Notes under the pieces: model-generated
The model's database searches: none
What the model saw: only the letters and a program-made list of their open reading frames with translations
What the model was told of the DNA's origin: nothing
Translations under genes and position numbers: made by a program
Source of the DNA: Bacteroidales bacterium
GTDB taxonomy: Bacteria; Bacteroidota; Bacteroidia; Bacteroidales; UBA10428
Assembly: GCA_016933335.1 (NCBI GenBank)
Contig: JAFGBD010000074.1
Location: forward strand, 22,353 to 86,352
Direction of reading: 5' to 3'
Length of the DNA: 64,000 nucleotides
Shown here: in pieces, positions 31,363 to 41,731 of the stretch
Position numbering within the stretch: the first letter of the stretch is position 1
Layout: every line of letters begins with the position of its first letter

Positions 31363-31437
31363 ACCTATCTATATTTTGTCTTTTATGTTCCTGTTTAATT
31401 CTCCCCGAATTACCGGGATTTGTCTCATGCATGTTTT

Positions 31438-31860
31438 TTAAACTTCGGCAAAGTCGTGCCTTACAACAAATTTTGTTGTAATAGGCAGTTTTTGTGCTCC
31501 CAGACGCAAAGCTTCCCTGGCAATGTCAAAAGGTACACCTTCTATTTCAATCAGTATTCTTCCTGATTTAACAGGTGCAACAAATCCTTCAGGTGCGCCT
31601 TTACCTTTTCCCATACGTACTTCAGCCGGCTTTTTGGTAATAGGCTTATCAGGGAAAATCCTTATCCAGATCTGCCCTTCACGTTTCATATGACGTGTGA
31701 CAGCCTGACGGGCGGCCTCGATTTGCCTTCCTGTTACCCATGTTGACTGCAGGGCCTTAATTCCAAAAGAACCAAAGGCAAGCTGGTTACCTCTCTGGGC
31801 ATTGCCTTTCATTCGCCCTTTTTGCTGTCTTCTGTATTTTGTCTTTTTTGGTTGTAACAT
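31438..31860 (-). CDS. rplP: 50S ribosomal protein L16
   Basis: A 140-aa protein near the A site of the 50S subunit. [19 protein letters not shown] and [20 protein letters not shown] are diagnostic. It lies 21 nt after rpsC. Confidence 0.98.
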   Translation of the reverse strand: MLQPKKTKYRRQQKGRMKGNAQRGNQLAFGSFGIKALQSTWVTGRQIEAARQAVTRHMKREGQIWIRIFPDKPITKKPAEVRMGKGKGAPEGFVAPVKSGRILIEIEGVPFDIAREALRLGAQKLPITTKFVVRHDFAEV

Positions 31861-31881
31861 CTCTATGGATCAATTACATTG

Positions 31882-32589
31882 TTATGATGATTTATTCCTT
31901 TTTTTCCTGAAACCGCCCTTTACCTTCTGAGCTTTTGCTTCAATGTTGGGTGAAAGATCCCTGTGACCGTATATCTCTCCTTTACAAATCCAGACTTTAA
32001 TTCCTATCAGACCAACTTTTGTAAGTGCCTCGGCAAGTGCAAAATCAATATCTGACCGGAATGTATGCAATGGTGTTCTTCCTTCTTTATACATTTCTGA
32101 TCTGGCCATTTCAGCTCCACCGAGTCTGCCTGATATCAATACCTTAATTCCTTCTGCTCCCATTCTCATGGTAGAAGCCATTGCCATTTTGATAGCCCTG
32201 CGATATGATACTTTGCCTTCAACCTGGCGTGCAATATTGTTGGCAACAATGGTGGCATCAAGTTCGGGTCTTTTGACTTCAAAAATATTGATCTGTACTT
32301 CTTTATTTGTTATCTTTTTCAGTTCTTCCTTTAGTTTGTCAACCTCCTGTCCTCCCTTACCAATAATAATACCCGGACGGGCTGTATTAACCGTTACAGT
32401 GATCAGTTTAAGTGTCCGCTCAATAACAATTTTTGATATGCTTGCCTTTGCAAGACGGGCATTCAGATATTTTCGAATCTTATAATCTTCAGTCAGTTTT
32501 TCAGCGTAATTATTGCCCCCATACCAGTTGGAATCCCAACCTTTGATGATTCCCAGTCTGTTGCTTATCGGATTTGCTTTTTGTCCCAT
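31882..32589 (-). CDS. rpsC: 30S ribosomal protein S3
   Basis: A 235-aa protein at the mRNA entry tunnel. [20 protein letters not shown], the KH motif [18 protein letters not shown], and [19 protein letters not shown] are diagnostic. It lies 5 nt after rplV. Confidence 0.98.
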   Translation of the reverse strand: MGQKANPISNRLGIIKGWDSNWYGGNNYAEKLTEDYKIRKYLNARLAKASISKIVIERTLKLITVTVNTARPGIIIGKGGQEVDKLKEELKKITNKEVQINIFEVKRPELDATIVANNIARQVEGKVSYRRAIKMAMASTMRMGAEGIKVLISGRLGGAEMARSEMYKEGRTPLHTFRSDIDFALAEALTKVGLIGIKVWICKGEIYGHRDLSPNIEAKAQKVKGGFRKKRNKSS

Positions 32590-32594
32590 TAATA

Positions 32595-33014
32595 TTATTT
32601 TGTTTGACTTTCTGTTACTTCTGTTAAGCTATCAATGATAACCGTTACATGATTTGATCGTTTACGTATCCTGTATGCCCTGCCCTGGGGCGCCGGACGC
32701 AGTCTTTTTAATGTTCTGCCCTGGTCAACAAAAACCTCTTTAACAAACAGACTGCTGTCTTCAAGCCGCTTTTCCTCATTTTTATTCTGCCAGTTTGAAA
32801 TAGCGGAAAGTAGCAGTTTTTCCAGTTTTCTTGATGCTTCCTTGTTATTGAATTTTAACAGATCGAGAGCACGGTTTACTTCCTGTCCCCTTATCATGTC
32901 AGCAAGCAACCTCATTTTGCGTGGTGAGGTCGGGCAATTCTTTAAGACCGCCATGTATTGCTCTTTTTTCTCTGTTTTTCTCTGTTCGGCTTTATTTCTT
33001 TTCCTGGCACCCAT
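32595..33014 (-). CDS. rplV: 50S ribosomal protein L22
   Basis: A 139-aa protein lining the exit tunnel. The N-terminus [13 protein letters not shown] is the Bacteroidota form; [20 protein letters not shown] and [20 protein letters not shown] are diagnostic. It lies 28 nt after rpsS. Confidence 0.97.
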   Translation of the reverse strand: MGARKRNKAEQRKTEKKEQYMAVLKNCPTSPRKMRLLADMIRGQEVNRALDLLKFNNKEASRKLEKLLLSAISNWQNKNEEKRLEDSSLFVKEVFVDQGRTLKRLRPAPQGRAYRIRKRSNHVTVIIDSLTEVTESQTK

Positions 33015-33042
33015 TTTTTAATACTTTATAATCTACAAGATG

Positions 33043-33309
33043 TTATCTCTGTTTACCTCCATGACCTCTGAATATTCTGGTAGGCGCAAACTCTCCGAGC
33101 TTATGTCCGACCATGTTTTCAGTAATGTAAACAGGAATAAATTTATTTCCGTTATGCACTGCTATGGTATGTCCTACAAAATCAGGAGATATTTCTGATC
33201 TTCTGGACCATGTTTTTGTTACAGATTTTTTATTTGTTTTATTCATTTCAAGAATTCTCTTCTCAAGCTTGAAATCGATAAACGGACCTTTTTTAACTGA
33301 TCTGCTCAT
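33043..33309 (-). CDS. rpsS: 30S ribosomal protein S19
   Basis: An 88-aa head protein. [19 protein letters not shown] and [18 protein letters not shown] are diagnostic. It lies 14 nt after rplB. Confidence 0.98.
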   Translation of the reverse strand: MSRSVKKGPFIDFKLEKRILEMNKTNKKSVTKTWSRRSEISPDFVGHTIAVHNGNKFIPVYITENMVGHKLGEFAPTRIFRGHGGKQR

Positions 33310-33323
33310 AGTTTAATTTTCTT

Positions 33324-34145
33324 TTACTTTCTCTTTTCAATGATGTATTTATTTGAAAGCTTTTTCTTTGACCTTGTCTTGTATCCTTTGGCAGGAGTCC
33401 CATTCCGCGATCTGGGATGTCCTCCGGATGCACGTCCTTCTCCGCCACCCATGGGATGATCGACAGGATTCATGGCGACTCCCCTTGTCCGGGGTCTTCT
33501 GCCCATCCATCTGGTACGTCCTGCTTTTCCTGATTTTTCAATGCCGTGATCCGAATTGGAAACCGTTCCTACTGTTGCCCTGCATGTGGTAAGTACCATG
33601 CGTGATTCCCCTGACGGAAGTTTGATGATGGCATATTTTCCGTCACGTGATGTCAGCTGGGCATATGAACCGGCACTTCGTGCCATCATACCTCCCTGCC
33701 CGGGTTTCAGCTCAATATTGTGGATCAGGGTTCCCAGGGGGATTTCTGATAATGCAAGACAATTTCCGATTTCAGGAGCAATGCCGTTACCCGAACGGAC
33801 AGTCTGTCCTATTTTTAATCCGTGAGGTGCAATAATATACCTTTTCTCACCATCTTCGTAAATCAGCAATGCAATGCGTGCTGTGCGGTTCGGATCATAC
33901 TCAATGGATTTCACTACTGCTGCAATCCCATCCTTATTCCGGTGAAAATCTATCAGTCTGTACTGCCGTTTATGACCACCGCCAATATATCTCATGGTCA
34001 TTCTGCCGGAATTGTTTCTGCCACCGGATTTCTTTAACGGTACCAGCAGCGATTTTTCAGGAGTACCTGTGCTGATATCGTCAAATGTCGAGATTACTTT
34101 GTGTCTTTGACCTGGTGTTACAGGTTTTAATTTTCTTACAGCCAT
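33324..34145 (-). CDS. rplB: 50S ribosomal protein L2
   Basis: A 273-aa protein needed for subunit joining and peptidyl transfer. [19 protein letters not shown] and the C-terminal [19 protein letters not shown] loop with its conserved His are diagnostic. It lies 6 nt after rplW. Confidence 0.98.
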   Translation of the reverse strand: MAVRKLKPVTPGQRHKVISTFDDISTGTPEKSLLVPLKKSGGRNNSGRMTMRYIGGGHKRQYRLIDFHRNKDGIAAVVKSIEYDPNRTARIALLIYEDGEKRYIIAPHGLKIGQTVRSGNGIAPEIGNCLALSEIPLGTLIHNIELKPGQGGMMARSAGSYAQLTSRDGKYAIIKLPSGESRMVLTTCRATVGTVSNSDHGIEKSGKAGRTRWMGRRPRTRGVAMNPVDHPMGGGEGRASGGHPRSRNGTPAKGYKTRSKKKLSNKYIIEKRK

Positions 34146-34151
34146 TTTATT

Positions 34152-34442
34152 TTAGATATTGCTATAAAAATCAATCGAATCACCTTCTACTAATGTCACA
34201 ATTGCCTTTTTGCAGGAGGATGTCTTTCCGCTGATAATTCCTGCCCGCGTGTATCTCATTTTTCGTTTCCCGGGATAACGCATTGTATTGACCGAGGCAA
34301 CTGTCACACCATAAAGTTCTTCAATAGCTTTCTTTATCTGAAGCTTATTAGCCCTTTTATCAACGACAAATCCATATCTGTTCAAATCTTCAGTTTGAGC
34401 AGTGGCTTTTTCTGTTACTATGGGCTTTATAAGTATATTCAT
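34152..34442 (-). CDS. rplW: 50S ribosomal protein L23
   Basis: A 96-aa exit-tunnel protein that docks SRP and trigger factor. MNILIKPIVTEKATAQTED and KKAIEELYGVTVASVNTM are diagnostic. The track start is a TTG two codons earlier; the ATG at 34442 is preferred. It lies 8 nt after rplD. Confidence 0.97.
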   Translation of the reverse strand: MNILIKPIVTEKATAQTEDLNRYGFVVDKRANKLQIKKAIEELYGVTVASVNTMRYPGKRKMRYTRAGIISGKTSSCKKAIVTLVEGDSIDFYSNI

Positions 34443-34450
34443 CTTCAATA

Positions 34451-35077
34451 CTAATTAAGTATGTTTTGTAAAACTTCAAGTGAGCTCTCTACAAATACAA
34501 GAGATGAACAGTTCATTATGTCGTATGTAGTTAATTCAGAAACTGTTACAACCTTTGTTCCGGGTATATTTCGGGAGGACAAATATATATTTTTATTTGG
34601 TTGATTTAAAATAATCAATGACTTTTTGTCCTGAACCTTTAGATTGTTGAGGATATCGGCATATTCTTTTGTTTTCGGGGATTCAATGGAAAAGTCCTCA
34701 ATGACCTTGATACATTTATCTTTTGCTTTATAAGCGAGAGCTGATTTTCTGGCCAGCTTTTTTACTTTCTTGTTCAGCTTGAATGAATAGTCTTTCGGCT
34801 GAGGTCCGAAAGCGCGTCCTCCTCCCCTGAATATGGGTGATTTGATGTTACCGGCACGTGCAGTTCCTGTACCCTTTTGTCTCTTTATTTTTCTGGTACT
34901 GCCGACGATCTCCCATCTTTCTTTTGTCTTATGCGTACCCTGGCGTTGATTGGCCATGTATTGTTTTACGTCAAGGTATATGGCATGATCGTTAGGTTCA
35001 ATACCGAAAATGGTGTCTTTCAGTTCGATCTTTTTTCCGGTATCCTCGCCGGTGATATTCAATACATTTAATTTCAT
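34451..35077 (-). CDS. rplD: 50S ribosomal protein L4
   Basis: A 208-aa protein whose loop reaches into the exit tunnel. [20 protein letters not shown] and [19 protein letters not shown] are diagnostic. It lies 15 nt after rplC. Confidence 0.98.
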   Translation of the reverse strand: MKLNVLNITGEDTGKKIELKDTIFGIEPNDHAIYLDVKQYMANQRQGTHKTKERWEIVGSTRKIKRQKGTGTARAGNIKSPIFRGGGRAFGPQPKDYSFKLNKKVKKLARKSALAYKAKDKCIKVIEDFSIESPKTKEYADILNNLKVQDKKSLIILNQPNKNIYLSSRNIPGTKVVTVSELTTYDIMNCSSLVFVESSLEVLQNILN

Positions 35078-35092
35078 TCTCTTTCAGTTTTA

Positions 35093-35722
35093 TCAGGTTC
35101 TGTCCGGACTCTCAATTATCACGTACGATCCCTTGGATCCCGGGACTGATCCCTTGAGAAAAATCATATTGTTCTCAGGTATTATTTTAACTATTTTAAG
35201 ATTAAGTATTTTAACAGTTTTATTTCCTGTCTGTCCCGCCATTCTCATACCTTTAAAAACCCTTGAAGGATAAGAGGAAGCACCCATCGAACCAGGATGC
35301 CTGGCCCGGTTATGCTGTCCGTGTGTTGCATCATTGACACCCCTGAAACCGTATTTCTTGACAACTCCCTGAAATCCCTTTCCTTTAGACTGCGCTGTAA
35401 CATCAAGCCAGATGTCGTTTTTAAAATATTCCACGGTAATAATGTCACCCGGTTTCCAGTGCCTGACAAATCCTTTCAGTTCAATGAGTCTTCTCTTGGG
35501 TGGTGTACCGGATTTCTTAAAATGACCTATCATGGCTTTGGTGCTTTTCTTTTCCTTCTGATCATCATAGGCCAGCTGAATGGCATCATATCCGTCTGTT
35601 TCTTCAGTTTTCACCTGTGTAACAACACATGGTCCGGCCTGCAGTACGGTGCATGGAATATTGTTTCCGTCTTTGTCAAAAACAGAAGTCATTCCTATCT
35701 TTTTTCCTATTAATCCGGGCAT
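35093..35722 (-). CDS. rplC: 50S ribosomal protein L3
   Basis: A 209-aa early-assembly protein. [34 protein letters not shown] and [20 protein letters not shown] are diagnostic. It lies 17 nt after rpsJ. Confidence 0.98.
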   Translation of the reverse strand: MPGLIGKKIGMTSVFDKDGNNIPCTVLQAGPCVVTQVKTEETDGYDAIQLAYDDQKEKKSTKAMIGHFKKSGTPPKRRLIELKGFVRHWKPGDIITVEYFKNDIWLDVTAQSKGKGFQGVVKKYGFRGVNDATHGQHNRARHPGSMGASSYPSRVFKGMRMAGQTGNKTVKILNLKIVKIIPENNMIFLKGSVPGSKGSYVIIESPDRT

Positions 35723-35739
35723 TTTTCCAGGTTTTTAAT

Positions 35740-36045
35740 TTAGACTTTAATTTCTACTTCAACTCCACTGGGCAATTCAAGTTTCATCAGTGCATCTATC
35801 GTTTTTGGTGTTGAGCTGTATATATCCAGTAGTCTTTTGTATGATGAAAGCTGGAATTGTTCCCTTGATTTTTTATTTACAAATGGTGAGCGTAAAACAG
35901 TGAACACCCTTTTGTGAGTTGGCAGCGGAATGGGTCCGCTGACTACCGCGCCTGTGGATTTCACGGTTTTAACAATTTTTTCCGCTGATTTGTCCACCAG
36001 GTTATGATCATAAGATTTCAATTTGATTCTGATTTTCTGGCTCAT
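35740..36045 (-). CDS. rpsJ: 30S ribosomal protein S10
   Basis: A 101-aa protein of the 30S head and NusE antitermination factor. [20 protein letters not shown] and [20 protein letters not shown] are diagnostic. It follows fusA after 11 nt with no tuf between them, as is usual in Bacteroidota. Confidence 0.98.
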   Translation of the reverse strand: MSQKIRIKLKSYDHNLVDKSAEKIVKTVKSTGAVVSGPIPLPTHKRVFTVLRSPFVNKKSREQFQLSSYKRLLDIYSSTPKTIDALMKLELPSGVEVEIKV

Positions 36046-36056
36046 TGTATTAATTA

Positions 36057-38165
36057 TTATGCAAATGCTTTGGTTCCCTGAATCTTTTCAATGACTTGTT
36101 TTAAAACATCCGGCGGAACCTCTTCATATTGATAAAACTCCATTGTTGATGTTGCCCTTCCGGATGAAAGAGTACGCAGTGCAGTTACATATCCGAACTG
36201 TTCCGAAAGCGGCACTTTTGCCCTGATAACCCTTCCCCCGGCTTTGCTTTCCATTCCCTCAACCTGGCCCCGTCGTCTGTTAAAATCAGCAATAATATCA
36301 CCCATGTATTCTTCGGGTGTGACCACCTCGACTGACATGACGGGTTCAAGCAGGATGCTTTTGCTTTTTTTTGCTGCATGTCTGAAGGCATGTCTTGCTG
36401 CAATCTCAAATGACAGTGAATCAGAGTCAACCGGATGGTAATCGCCATCCTTTAAGATGACTTTCAGATTGTCAACCTGGAAACCGGCAAGTACACCATT
36501 GCGCATGGCCTCCCTGAATCCCTTTTCGACTGACGGGATATATTCTTTCGGTATTCTGCCACCCCTGATTTCGTCGATAAACTGCAGTCCGTGCCTGCCA
36601 TCATCAGCAGGTGAAAGAATAACGGTGATATCGGCATACTTTCCCTTGCCTCCGGTTTGTTTCTTAAACAATTCACGGTGCATCACTGTTGTTGTAATTG
36701 CTTCCTTATATGAAACCTGTGGTATTCCCTGGGTGCAGTCTATTTTGAATTCTCTGCGAAGTCTGTCAATAAGGATTTCAAGGTGCAGTTCTCCCATGCC
36801 GCTGATAATGGTCTGGCCTGTCTCCTCATCTGATTTTACCCTGAATGTAGGATCCTCTTCTGCAAGCTTATTAAGGGCAATTCCAAGTTTATCAATATCG
36901 GCCTGGGTTTTTGGTTCAATTGCTACACCAATTACCGGTTCTGGAAATGTCATCGATTCAAGATATATAGGTTTTCTGATATCGCAAAGCGTGTCTCCTG
37001 TAAAAAGATTTTTCAGTCCGACAGCCGCACAGATATCTCCTGCTTCAATTTTTTCACGCGGATTTTGTTTGTTTGCATGCATCTGGTAAAGCCTGCTGAT
37101 TCTTGATTTATTTCCGGTACGCGGGTTCAGAACCAACATACCTGACTGCAGATACCCGGAATAGACTCTGAGAAATACCAGCCTTCCGACAAACGGATCT
37201 GTTGCAATTTTAAATGCAAGTGCAGAAAGGGGTGCATTGCTGTCTGGTTCTCTTTCAGTTTCATGATCATTATGAGGATTTTTTCCCTTAACAGCTCCGA
37301 TATCTATCGGACTTGGCAACAGGCCACAAATACCGTCAAGCAGTCTTTGAATGCCTTTGTTTTTGAATGCTGCACCGCAAAATACCGGTACTATTGTCCT
37401 GTTTATTACTGCCTTCCTTGTAGCTGAAAGAAATTCTTCCACAGTAATGGCTTCGCGGTTTTCAAAGAATCTTTCAAGAAGTTCATCATCTGATTCGCAG
37501 ACTGCTTCAATCAGTTTTTCGCGCCATTCTTCTGTGAGTTCAACAAGATCTTCAGGTACCGGTTCATACTGGTACTTGATGCCAAGGGTTTCATCTTCTT
37601 TCCAAACGATGGCTTTACGCTCAATCAGATCGATTACTCCGATAAAATTGTCTTCGGAGCCAATAGGAATCTGCATGGGTAGCGGATTGGCTCCAAGTTT
37701 ATCTTTGATTTGTTTCACCACACCAAAAAAATCAGCCCCCACTCTGTCCATCTTATTTACGAATGCAATGCGAGGCACCTTATATTTATCGGCCTGTCTC
37801 CAGACAGTCTCAGATTGGGGTTCTACTCCGCCAACAGCGCAAAAAACTGCCACGGCACCATCAAGGACACGCAATGATCGTTCAACCTCAACGGTGAAAT
37901 CAACATGTCCCGGAGTGTCAATGATATTGATCTTATATTTTTGATTGTTGTATGTCCAAAAGGTAGTGGTAGCGGCAGAAGTGATTGTAATTCCCCTTTC
38001 CTGTTCCTGTACCATCCAGTCCATCTGAGCCGACCCGTCATGAACCTCTCCCATTCGGTGTGTGATACCGGTATAAAAGAGAATACGCTCGGTAGTCGTT
38101 GTTTTACCGGCATCTATATGCGCCATGATCCCAATGTTCCTGGTATAGTTCAAATCAAAACTCAT
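36057..38165 (-). CDS. fusA: Elongation factor G
   Basis: A 702-aa canonical translocase GTPase. The G motifs are intact: [16 protein letters not shown] (G1), [13 protein letters not shown] (switch I), DTPGHVDF with the catalytic His (G3), and NKMD (G4). Domains II-V follow, with the domain IV sequence [11 protein letters not shown]. It is the housekeeping copy, in contrast to the divergent paralogue at 39445. Confidence 0.98.
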   Translation of the reverse strand: MSFDLNYTRNIGIMAHIDAGKTTTTERILFYTGITHRMGEVHDGSAQMDWMVQEQERGITITSAATTTFWTYNNQKYKINIIDTPGHVDFTVEVERSLRVLDGAVAVFCAVGGVEPQSETVWRQADKYKVPRIAFVNKMDRVGADFFGVVKQIKDKLGANPLPMQIPIGSEDNFIGVIDLIERKAIVWKEDETLGIKYQYEPVPEDLVELTEEWREKLIEAVCESDDELLERFFENREAITVEEFLSATRKAVINRTIVPVFCGAAFKNKGIQRLLDGICGLLPSPIDIGAVKGKNPHNDHETEREPDSNAPLSALAFKIATDPFVGRLVFLRVYSGYLQSGMLVLNPRTGNKSRISRLYQMHANKQNPREKIEAGDICAAVGLKNLFTGDTLCDIRKPIYLESMTFPEPVIGVAIEPKTQADIDKLGIALNKLAEEDPTFRVKSDEETGQTIISGMGELHLEILIDRLRREFKIDCTQGIPQVSYKEAITTTVMHRELFKKQTGGKGKYADITVILSPADDGRHGLQFIDEIRGGRIPKEYIPSVEKGFREAMRNGVLAGFQVDNLKVILKDGDYHPVDSDSLSFEIAARHAFRHAAKKSKSILLEPVMSVEVVTPEEYMGDIIADFNRRRGQVEGMESKAGGRVIRAKVPLSEQFGYVTALRTLSSGRATSTMEFYQYEEVPPDVLKQVIEKIQGTKAFA

Positions 38166-38221
38166 TATACTAATTATCAGCTAGCAACTATAATTATAAT
38201 CCCAAATGTCAAATACCCTTG

Positions 38222-38698
38222 TTAGAAACGGAAATGTGCAAACGCTTTGTTTGCTTCTGCCATTCTGTGAGTATCTTCTTTCTTTTTAAATGCTCCGCCT
38301 TCGTTATTATAGGCAGCCAGTATTTCTGCTGCAAGCTTATCACTCATTGATTTTCCTGCCCTCTTACGTGCAAATAAGATCAGGTTCTTCATGCTGATTG
38401 ATATTTTCCGGTCTGGTCTGATCTCGGTGGGTACCTGAAAAGTGGCACCACCCACACGGCGGCTTTTAACTTCAACCTGCGGAGTGATGTTTTCCAGTGC
38501 TTTTTTCCAGATTTCCAATGCTGAACCTTCAATATCCTTTGATTTGGATTCAATAATATCGAGCGCATCATAAAACAATTTGTATGCAACTGACTTCTTA
38601 CCTTTCATCATCATGTTGTTCACAAACCTGGTTACCAACTGATCATTATATTTCGGATCAGGTAACATCACTCTTTTTTTTGGCCTGGTTTTCCTCAT
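38222..38698 (-). CDS. rpsG: 30S ribosomal protein S7
   Basis: A 158-aa head-assembly protein. [20 protein letters not shown] and the [18 protein letters not shown] loop are diagnostic. It lies 18 nt after rpsL. Confidence 0.98.
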   Translation of the reverse strand: MRKTRPKKRVMLPDPKYNDQLVTRFVNNMMMKGKKSVAYKLFYDALDIIESKSKDIEGSALEIWKKALENITPQVEVKSRRVGGATFQVPTEIRPDRKISISMKNLILFARKRAGKSMSDKLAAEILAAYNNEGGAFKKKEDTHRMAEANKAFAHFRF

Positions 38699-38716
38699 TT
38701 CTGCTAGTAAATATTT

Positions 38717-39091
38717 TTATTTTTTAGGACGCTTTGCACCGTATTTTGATCTTCTTTGTGTTCTTCCTTCAACTCCCGAAGTATCCAGAGCTCCGCGGAT
38801 AATGTGGTATCTTACACCAGGCAAATCCTTTACCCTGCCTCCCCTGATGAGCACAATGGAGTGCTCCTGCAAATTATGGCCTTCACCAGGAATATATGCA
38901 TTTACTTCTTTACCATGAGTCAGCCTTACACGGGCAACCTTACGCATCGCTGAATTTGGCTTTTTAGGAGTGGTTGTATAAACCCTGACACAAACCCCTC
39001 TTTTTTGCGGGCAGGAATCCAATGCGGGAGACTTGCTTTTGGAAATTACCCTCGACCTTCCTTTTCTGACCAGTTGCTGTATTGTCGGCAT
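38717..39091 (-). CDS. rpsL: 30S ribosomal protein S12
   Basis: A 124-aa decoding-centre protein and first gene of the superoperon. [36 protein letters not shown] and [20 protein letters not shown] are present. The lysines in PKKPNS and GRVKDLPG that confer streptomycin sensitivity when wild-type are both Lys here. Confidence 0.98.
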   Translation of the reverse strand: MPTIQQLVRKGRSRVISKSKSPALDSCPQKRGVCVRVYTTTPKKPNSAMRKVARVRLTHGKEVNAYIPGEGHNLQEHSIVLIRGGRVKDLPGVRYHIIRGALDTSGVEGRTQRRSKYGAKRPKK

Positions 39092-39135
39092 ATATTAGCT
39101 TTATTTTCGATGTATATTTTTCTCAAATTGGTGTG

Positions 39136-39166
39136 CAAAGGTAGATTTTTTTTTAATAAAAACAAC
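39136..39166 (-). promoter_or_regulatory. Promoter of the ribosomal superoperon
   Basis: On the minus strand GTTG-N19-TACCTTTG, an exact Bacteroidota -7 element at the preferred distance from a TTG -33 element. It lies about 45 nt upstream of the rpsL ATG and is followed by an A/T-rich leader. Confidence 0.8.
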
Positions 39167-39211
39167 AGGATGAAAAAATTAATTTATTGATTTTGCTGTC
39201 AAATGTTGTAT

Positions 39212-39228
39212 TGTGACACTTTTTCACA
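39212..39228. promoter_or_regulatory. CRP-like inverted repeat
   Basis: TGTGA-N7-TCACA. The half-sites equal those of E. coli CRP, but the spacer is 7 rather than 6 nt. It lies about 46 bp upstream of the rpsL -33 element and about 127 bp upstream of the EF-G2 -33 element. In Bacteroides a CRP-family regulator activates the EF-G2 gene, which makes the site of interest, but binding here is inference. Confidence 0.35.
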
Positions 39229-39354
39229 CTAACCTTAATAAAACATAATACTTTTATTTATATCTGTTATTTTAATAAATGGAAACCCAAAGCAGAAATT
39301 AAAATCATTGGATTTCGGGAGGTTTTTTGTTTTTGTATAATCAGTTTATTCATC

Positions 39355-39384
39355 TTGCTACTTGATAAAAAATTGTTATTTTTG
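39355..39384 (+). promoter_or_regulatory. Promoter of the EF-G2 gene
   Basis: TTG-N19-TATTTTTG, an exact -7 element with ideal spacing. The TTG used as start by the ORF track is this -33 element, so the coding region begins at ATG 39445, about 55 nt after the expected transcription start. Confidence 0.8.
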
Positions 39385-39444
39385 CAATTCCTTGAAACAG
39401 GGCAGTCATCATACATAAGTAATTATAAAACAAATCAATTAACA

Positions 39445-41595
39445 ATGAAGACTTATTCGACAGAGCAAATCAGAAATATATTTTTTATCGGTAATTCCGG
39501 TTCGGGAAAGACGACCCTGGCAGAAGCAATGGCATTCAACGGAGGGATTGTTGACAGAAGGGGAGATGTTAACAGCAAGAATACCATTTCTGATTTTAAA
39601 GAGATTGAACAGGTAAATGAAAACTCAATTTTTTCTGCACTATTATACAGTGAATACAATCAATGTAAAATCAACATACTGGATTCACCAGGTCTGGATG
39701 ATTTTATAGGCGGGATCATATCATCCATGCAGGTAGCCGATACAGGTGTAATGGTTTTAAATGCACAAAATGGTGTTGAGGTAGGGGCTGAAATCCATAA
39801 CCGGCATCTGACCAAAGCCAACAAGCCTATGATAATTGCCGTGAACCATCTGGATCATGAAAAGACTAACTGGGAGAAGACAATTGAAACCGCCAGGGAA
39901 AGGTTCGGTCATAATGTTACCTTGATTCAGTTTCCTGTTGAAACCGGATCCGGTTTCAATTCCCTGGTGGATGTGTTAACAATGAAATTGTATCAATATT
40001 CCGGTGACAGTGGAAAGGCTGAAGTCTCTGATATACCGGCAAATCTTATTGACCAGGCAACCGCACTTCATAACGAACTGATTGAAAAGGCAGCTGAAAA
40101 TGATGAAGCCTTAATGGAGCTTTTCTTTGCCAATGATACCCTCACCGAGGAGGAGATGCGCAAGGGGATTACTCTGGGATTAATCAACCGGGGAATATTA
40201 CCTGTATTTTGCATCTCAGCCAGGAAAAACATTGGGGTTTCAAGACTGATGGAGTTCATCAGCAATGCCTGTCCTTCACCGGCAGATATGCCCCCTTCAA
40301 AAGCCGGTTCAAAAGAAATCAAATGTGATAAATCAGGACAGCCTTCACTTTTTGTATTTAAAAGTTCGTATGAGCCTCATGTGGGCGAAATCGTCTATTT
40401 TAAGGTGATGTCAGGAGAGGTCAGGGAAGCTGCAGATCTCGTTAATACCAGTACCAAAAACAAGGAAAGAATATCACAGATTTTTGTAACAAGCGGAAAG
40501 AACCGGATAAAAGTTACTTCAATGATTGCCGGCGACCTTGGTACTACGGTAAAACTGAAAGCAACAAAAACGAACCATACCCTGGCATCTTCTGCAGATA
40601 TTAAATTTGAACCTGTTCAGTTTCCGGAACCAAAATACAGGACGGCCATTAAACCATTGAGTGAGGGTGATGAGGAGAAACTGGGTGAAGCCCTGCAAAA
40701 AATGCGCGAGGAAGATCCGACGATCCTTGTTGAGTATTCAAAGGAACTTAAACAAATCATATTGTCAGGCCAGGGAGAATATCATCTGAATATCCTGAAA
40801 TGGCATCTGGATAATGTGTATAAACTCGGAACAGAATTTATTAAACCCAAAATACCTTACAGGGAAACAATTACCAAAGCAGCACAGGCTGATTACAGGC
40901 ATAAGAAGCAATCCGGCGGTGCGGGGCAGTTTGGTGAAGTTCATATGGTTATTGAGCCTTACAAAGAAGGCCTGGCAGATCCAACCATGTTTAAACTGGA
41001 AGGCAGGGAACTTAAAATCTCTGTAAGGGGCAAAGAGGACTATGATCTGACATGGGGTGGAAAACTGATTTATTATAATTGTATTGTAGGCGGATCAATC
41101 GATGCACGTTTTATGCCTGCAATATTGAAGGGTATTATGGAAAAAATGGAAGAGGGTCCGCTCACAGGATCTTATGCAAGGGATATCAGGGTATGTGTAT
41201 ATGACGGCAAGATGCATCCTGTTGATTCAAACGAAATTTCTTTCCGTCTTGCCGGAAGAAACGCTTTCAGTATGGCTTTTAAAAAGGCCAGCCCGAAAAT
41301 TCTTGAACCGATATATGAAGTAGAAGTTCTTGTGCCTTCAGACAGGATGGGTGATGTGATGAGTGATCTGCAGGGAAGAAGGGCTATTGTGCAGGGGATG
41401 ACCAGCGAGGCCGGTTTTGAAAAAATCACCGCAAAGGTACCTCTGGCTGAAATGGACAGATATTCAACCTCTCTCAGTTCTATCTCGGGTGGAAGAGCCA
41501 TGTACTCCATGAAATTTTCTGAATATGCACAGGTACCCGGGGAAATACAGGAGGAGCTTCTTAAAGCCTATGAAGCGGAAGAAAAAGAAGAGTAA
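39445..41595 (+). CDS. fusA2: EF-G-like translation factor (EF-G2), probably GTPase-deficient
   Basis: A 716-aa EF-G paralogue with all five domains. The P-loop is intact (GNSGSGKTTL, residues 16-25), but switch I (RGITI in EF-G) reads NENSI and the G3 motif is DSPGLDDF, so the catalytic His is Leu84. The G4 motif is NHLD instead of NKMD. Domain IV keeps HPVDSNEISF, so ribosome contact is expected. This matches the Bacteroides EF-G2 type, reported to support translation without GTP hydrolysis in nutrient-poor conditions. It is transcribed divergently from rpsL by its own promoter. Start corrected from TTG 39355. Confidence 0.93.
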   Translation: MKTYSTEQIRNIFFIGNSGSGKTTLAEAMAFNGGIVDRRGDVNSKNTISDFKEIEQVNENSIFSALLYSEYNQCKINILDSPGLDDFIGGIISSMQVADTGVMVLNAQNGVEVGAEIHNRHLTKANKPMIIAVNHLDHEKTNWEKTIETARERFGHNVTLIQFPVETGSGFNSLVDVLTMKLYQYSGDSGKAEVSDIPANLIDQATALHNELIEKAAENDEALMELFFANDTLTEEEMRKGITLGLINRGILPVFCISARKNIGVSRLMEFISNACPSPADMPPSKAGSKEIKCDKSGQPSLFVFKSSYEPHVGEIVYFKVMSGEVREAADLVNTSTKNKERISQIFVTSGKNRIKVTSMIAGDLGTTVKLKATKTNHTLASSADIKFEPVQFPEPKYRTAIKPLSEGDEEKLGEALQKMREEDPTILVEYSKELKQIILSGQGEYHLNILKWHLDNVYKLGTEFIKPKIPYRETITKAAQADYRHKKQSGGAGQFGEVHMVIEPYKEGLADPTMFKLEGRELKISVRGKEDYDLTWGGKLIYYNCIVGGSIDARFMPAILKGIMEKMEEGPLTGSYARDIRVCVYDGKMHPVDSNEISFRLAGRNAFSMAFKKASPKILEPIYEVEVLVPSDRMGDVMSDLQGRRAIVQGMTSEAGFEKITAKVPLAEMDRYSTSLSSISGGRAMYSMKFSEYAQVPGEIQEELLKAYEAEEKEE

Positions 41596-41658
41596 ACAGG
41601 AATGATTGATTTTATCCGTACCCCCCTGTGAGAAAACTTTCAAACACTTAATTCTCCG

Positions 41659-41693
41659 GAGGATAGACTGACTTTTGATACATCCTCTTTTTT
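41659..41693 (+). terminator. Probable terminator of EF-G2
   Basis: GAGGAT, a 17-nt loop, ATCCTC, then TTTTTT. The stem is only 6 bp and the loop long, but the T-run is good. It lies about 65 nt after the stop codon. Confidence 0.5.
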
Positions 41694-41731
41694 AATGATT
41701 CCTGATGTATCTTCCAGTATCAATGAACATG

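Larger units (their letters stand above)
39092..39444. other. Divergent regulatory region rpsL / EF-G2
   Basis: This 353-nt gap holds no gene. It carries the rpsL promoter (minus), the EF-G2 promoter (plus) and a CRP-like inverted repeat between them, listed separately. Confidence 0.75.

Noticed and set aside
36457-37089. 210-aa plus-strand ORF inside fusA
   Set aside because: Antisense of a strongly conserved gene; no independent features.
37351-37944. 197-aa plus-strand ORF inside fusA
   Set aside because: Antisense shadow of the EF-G GTPase domain.
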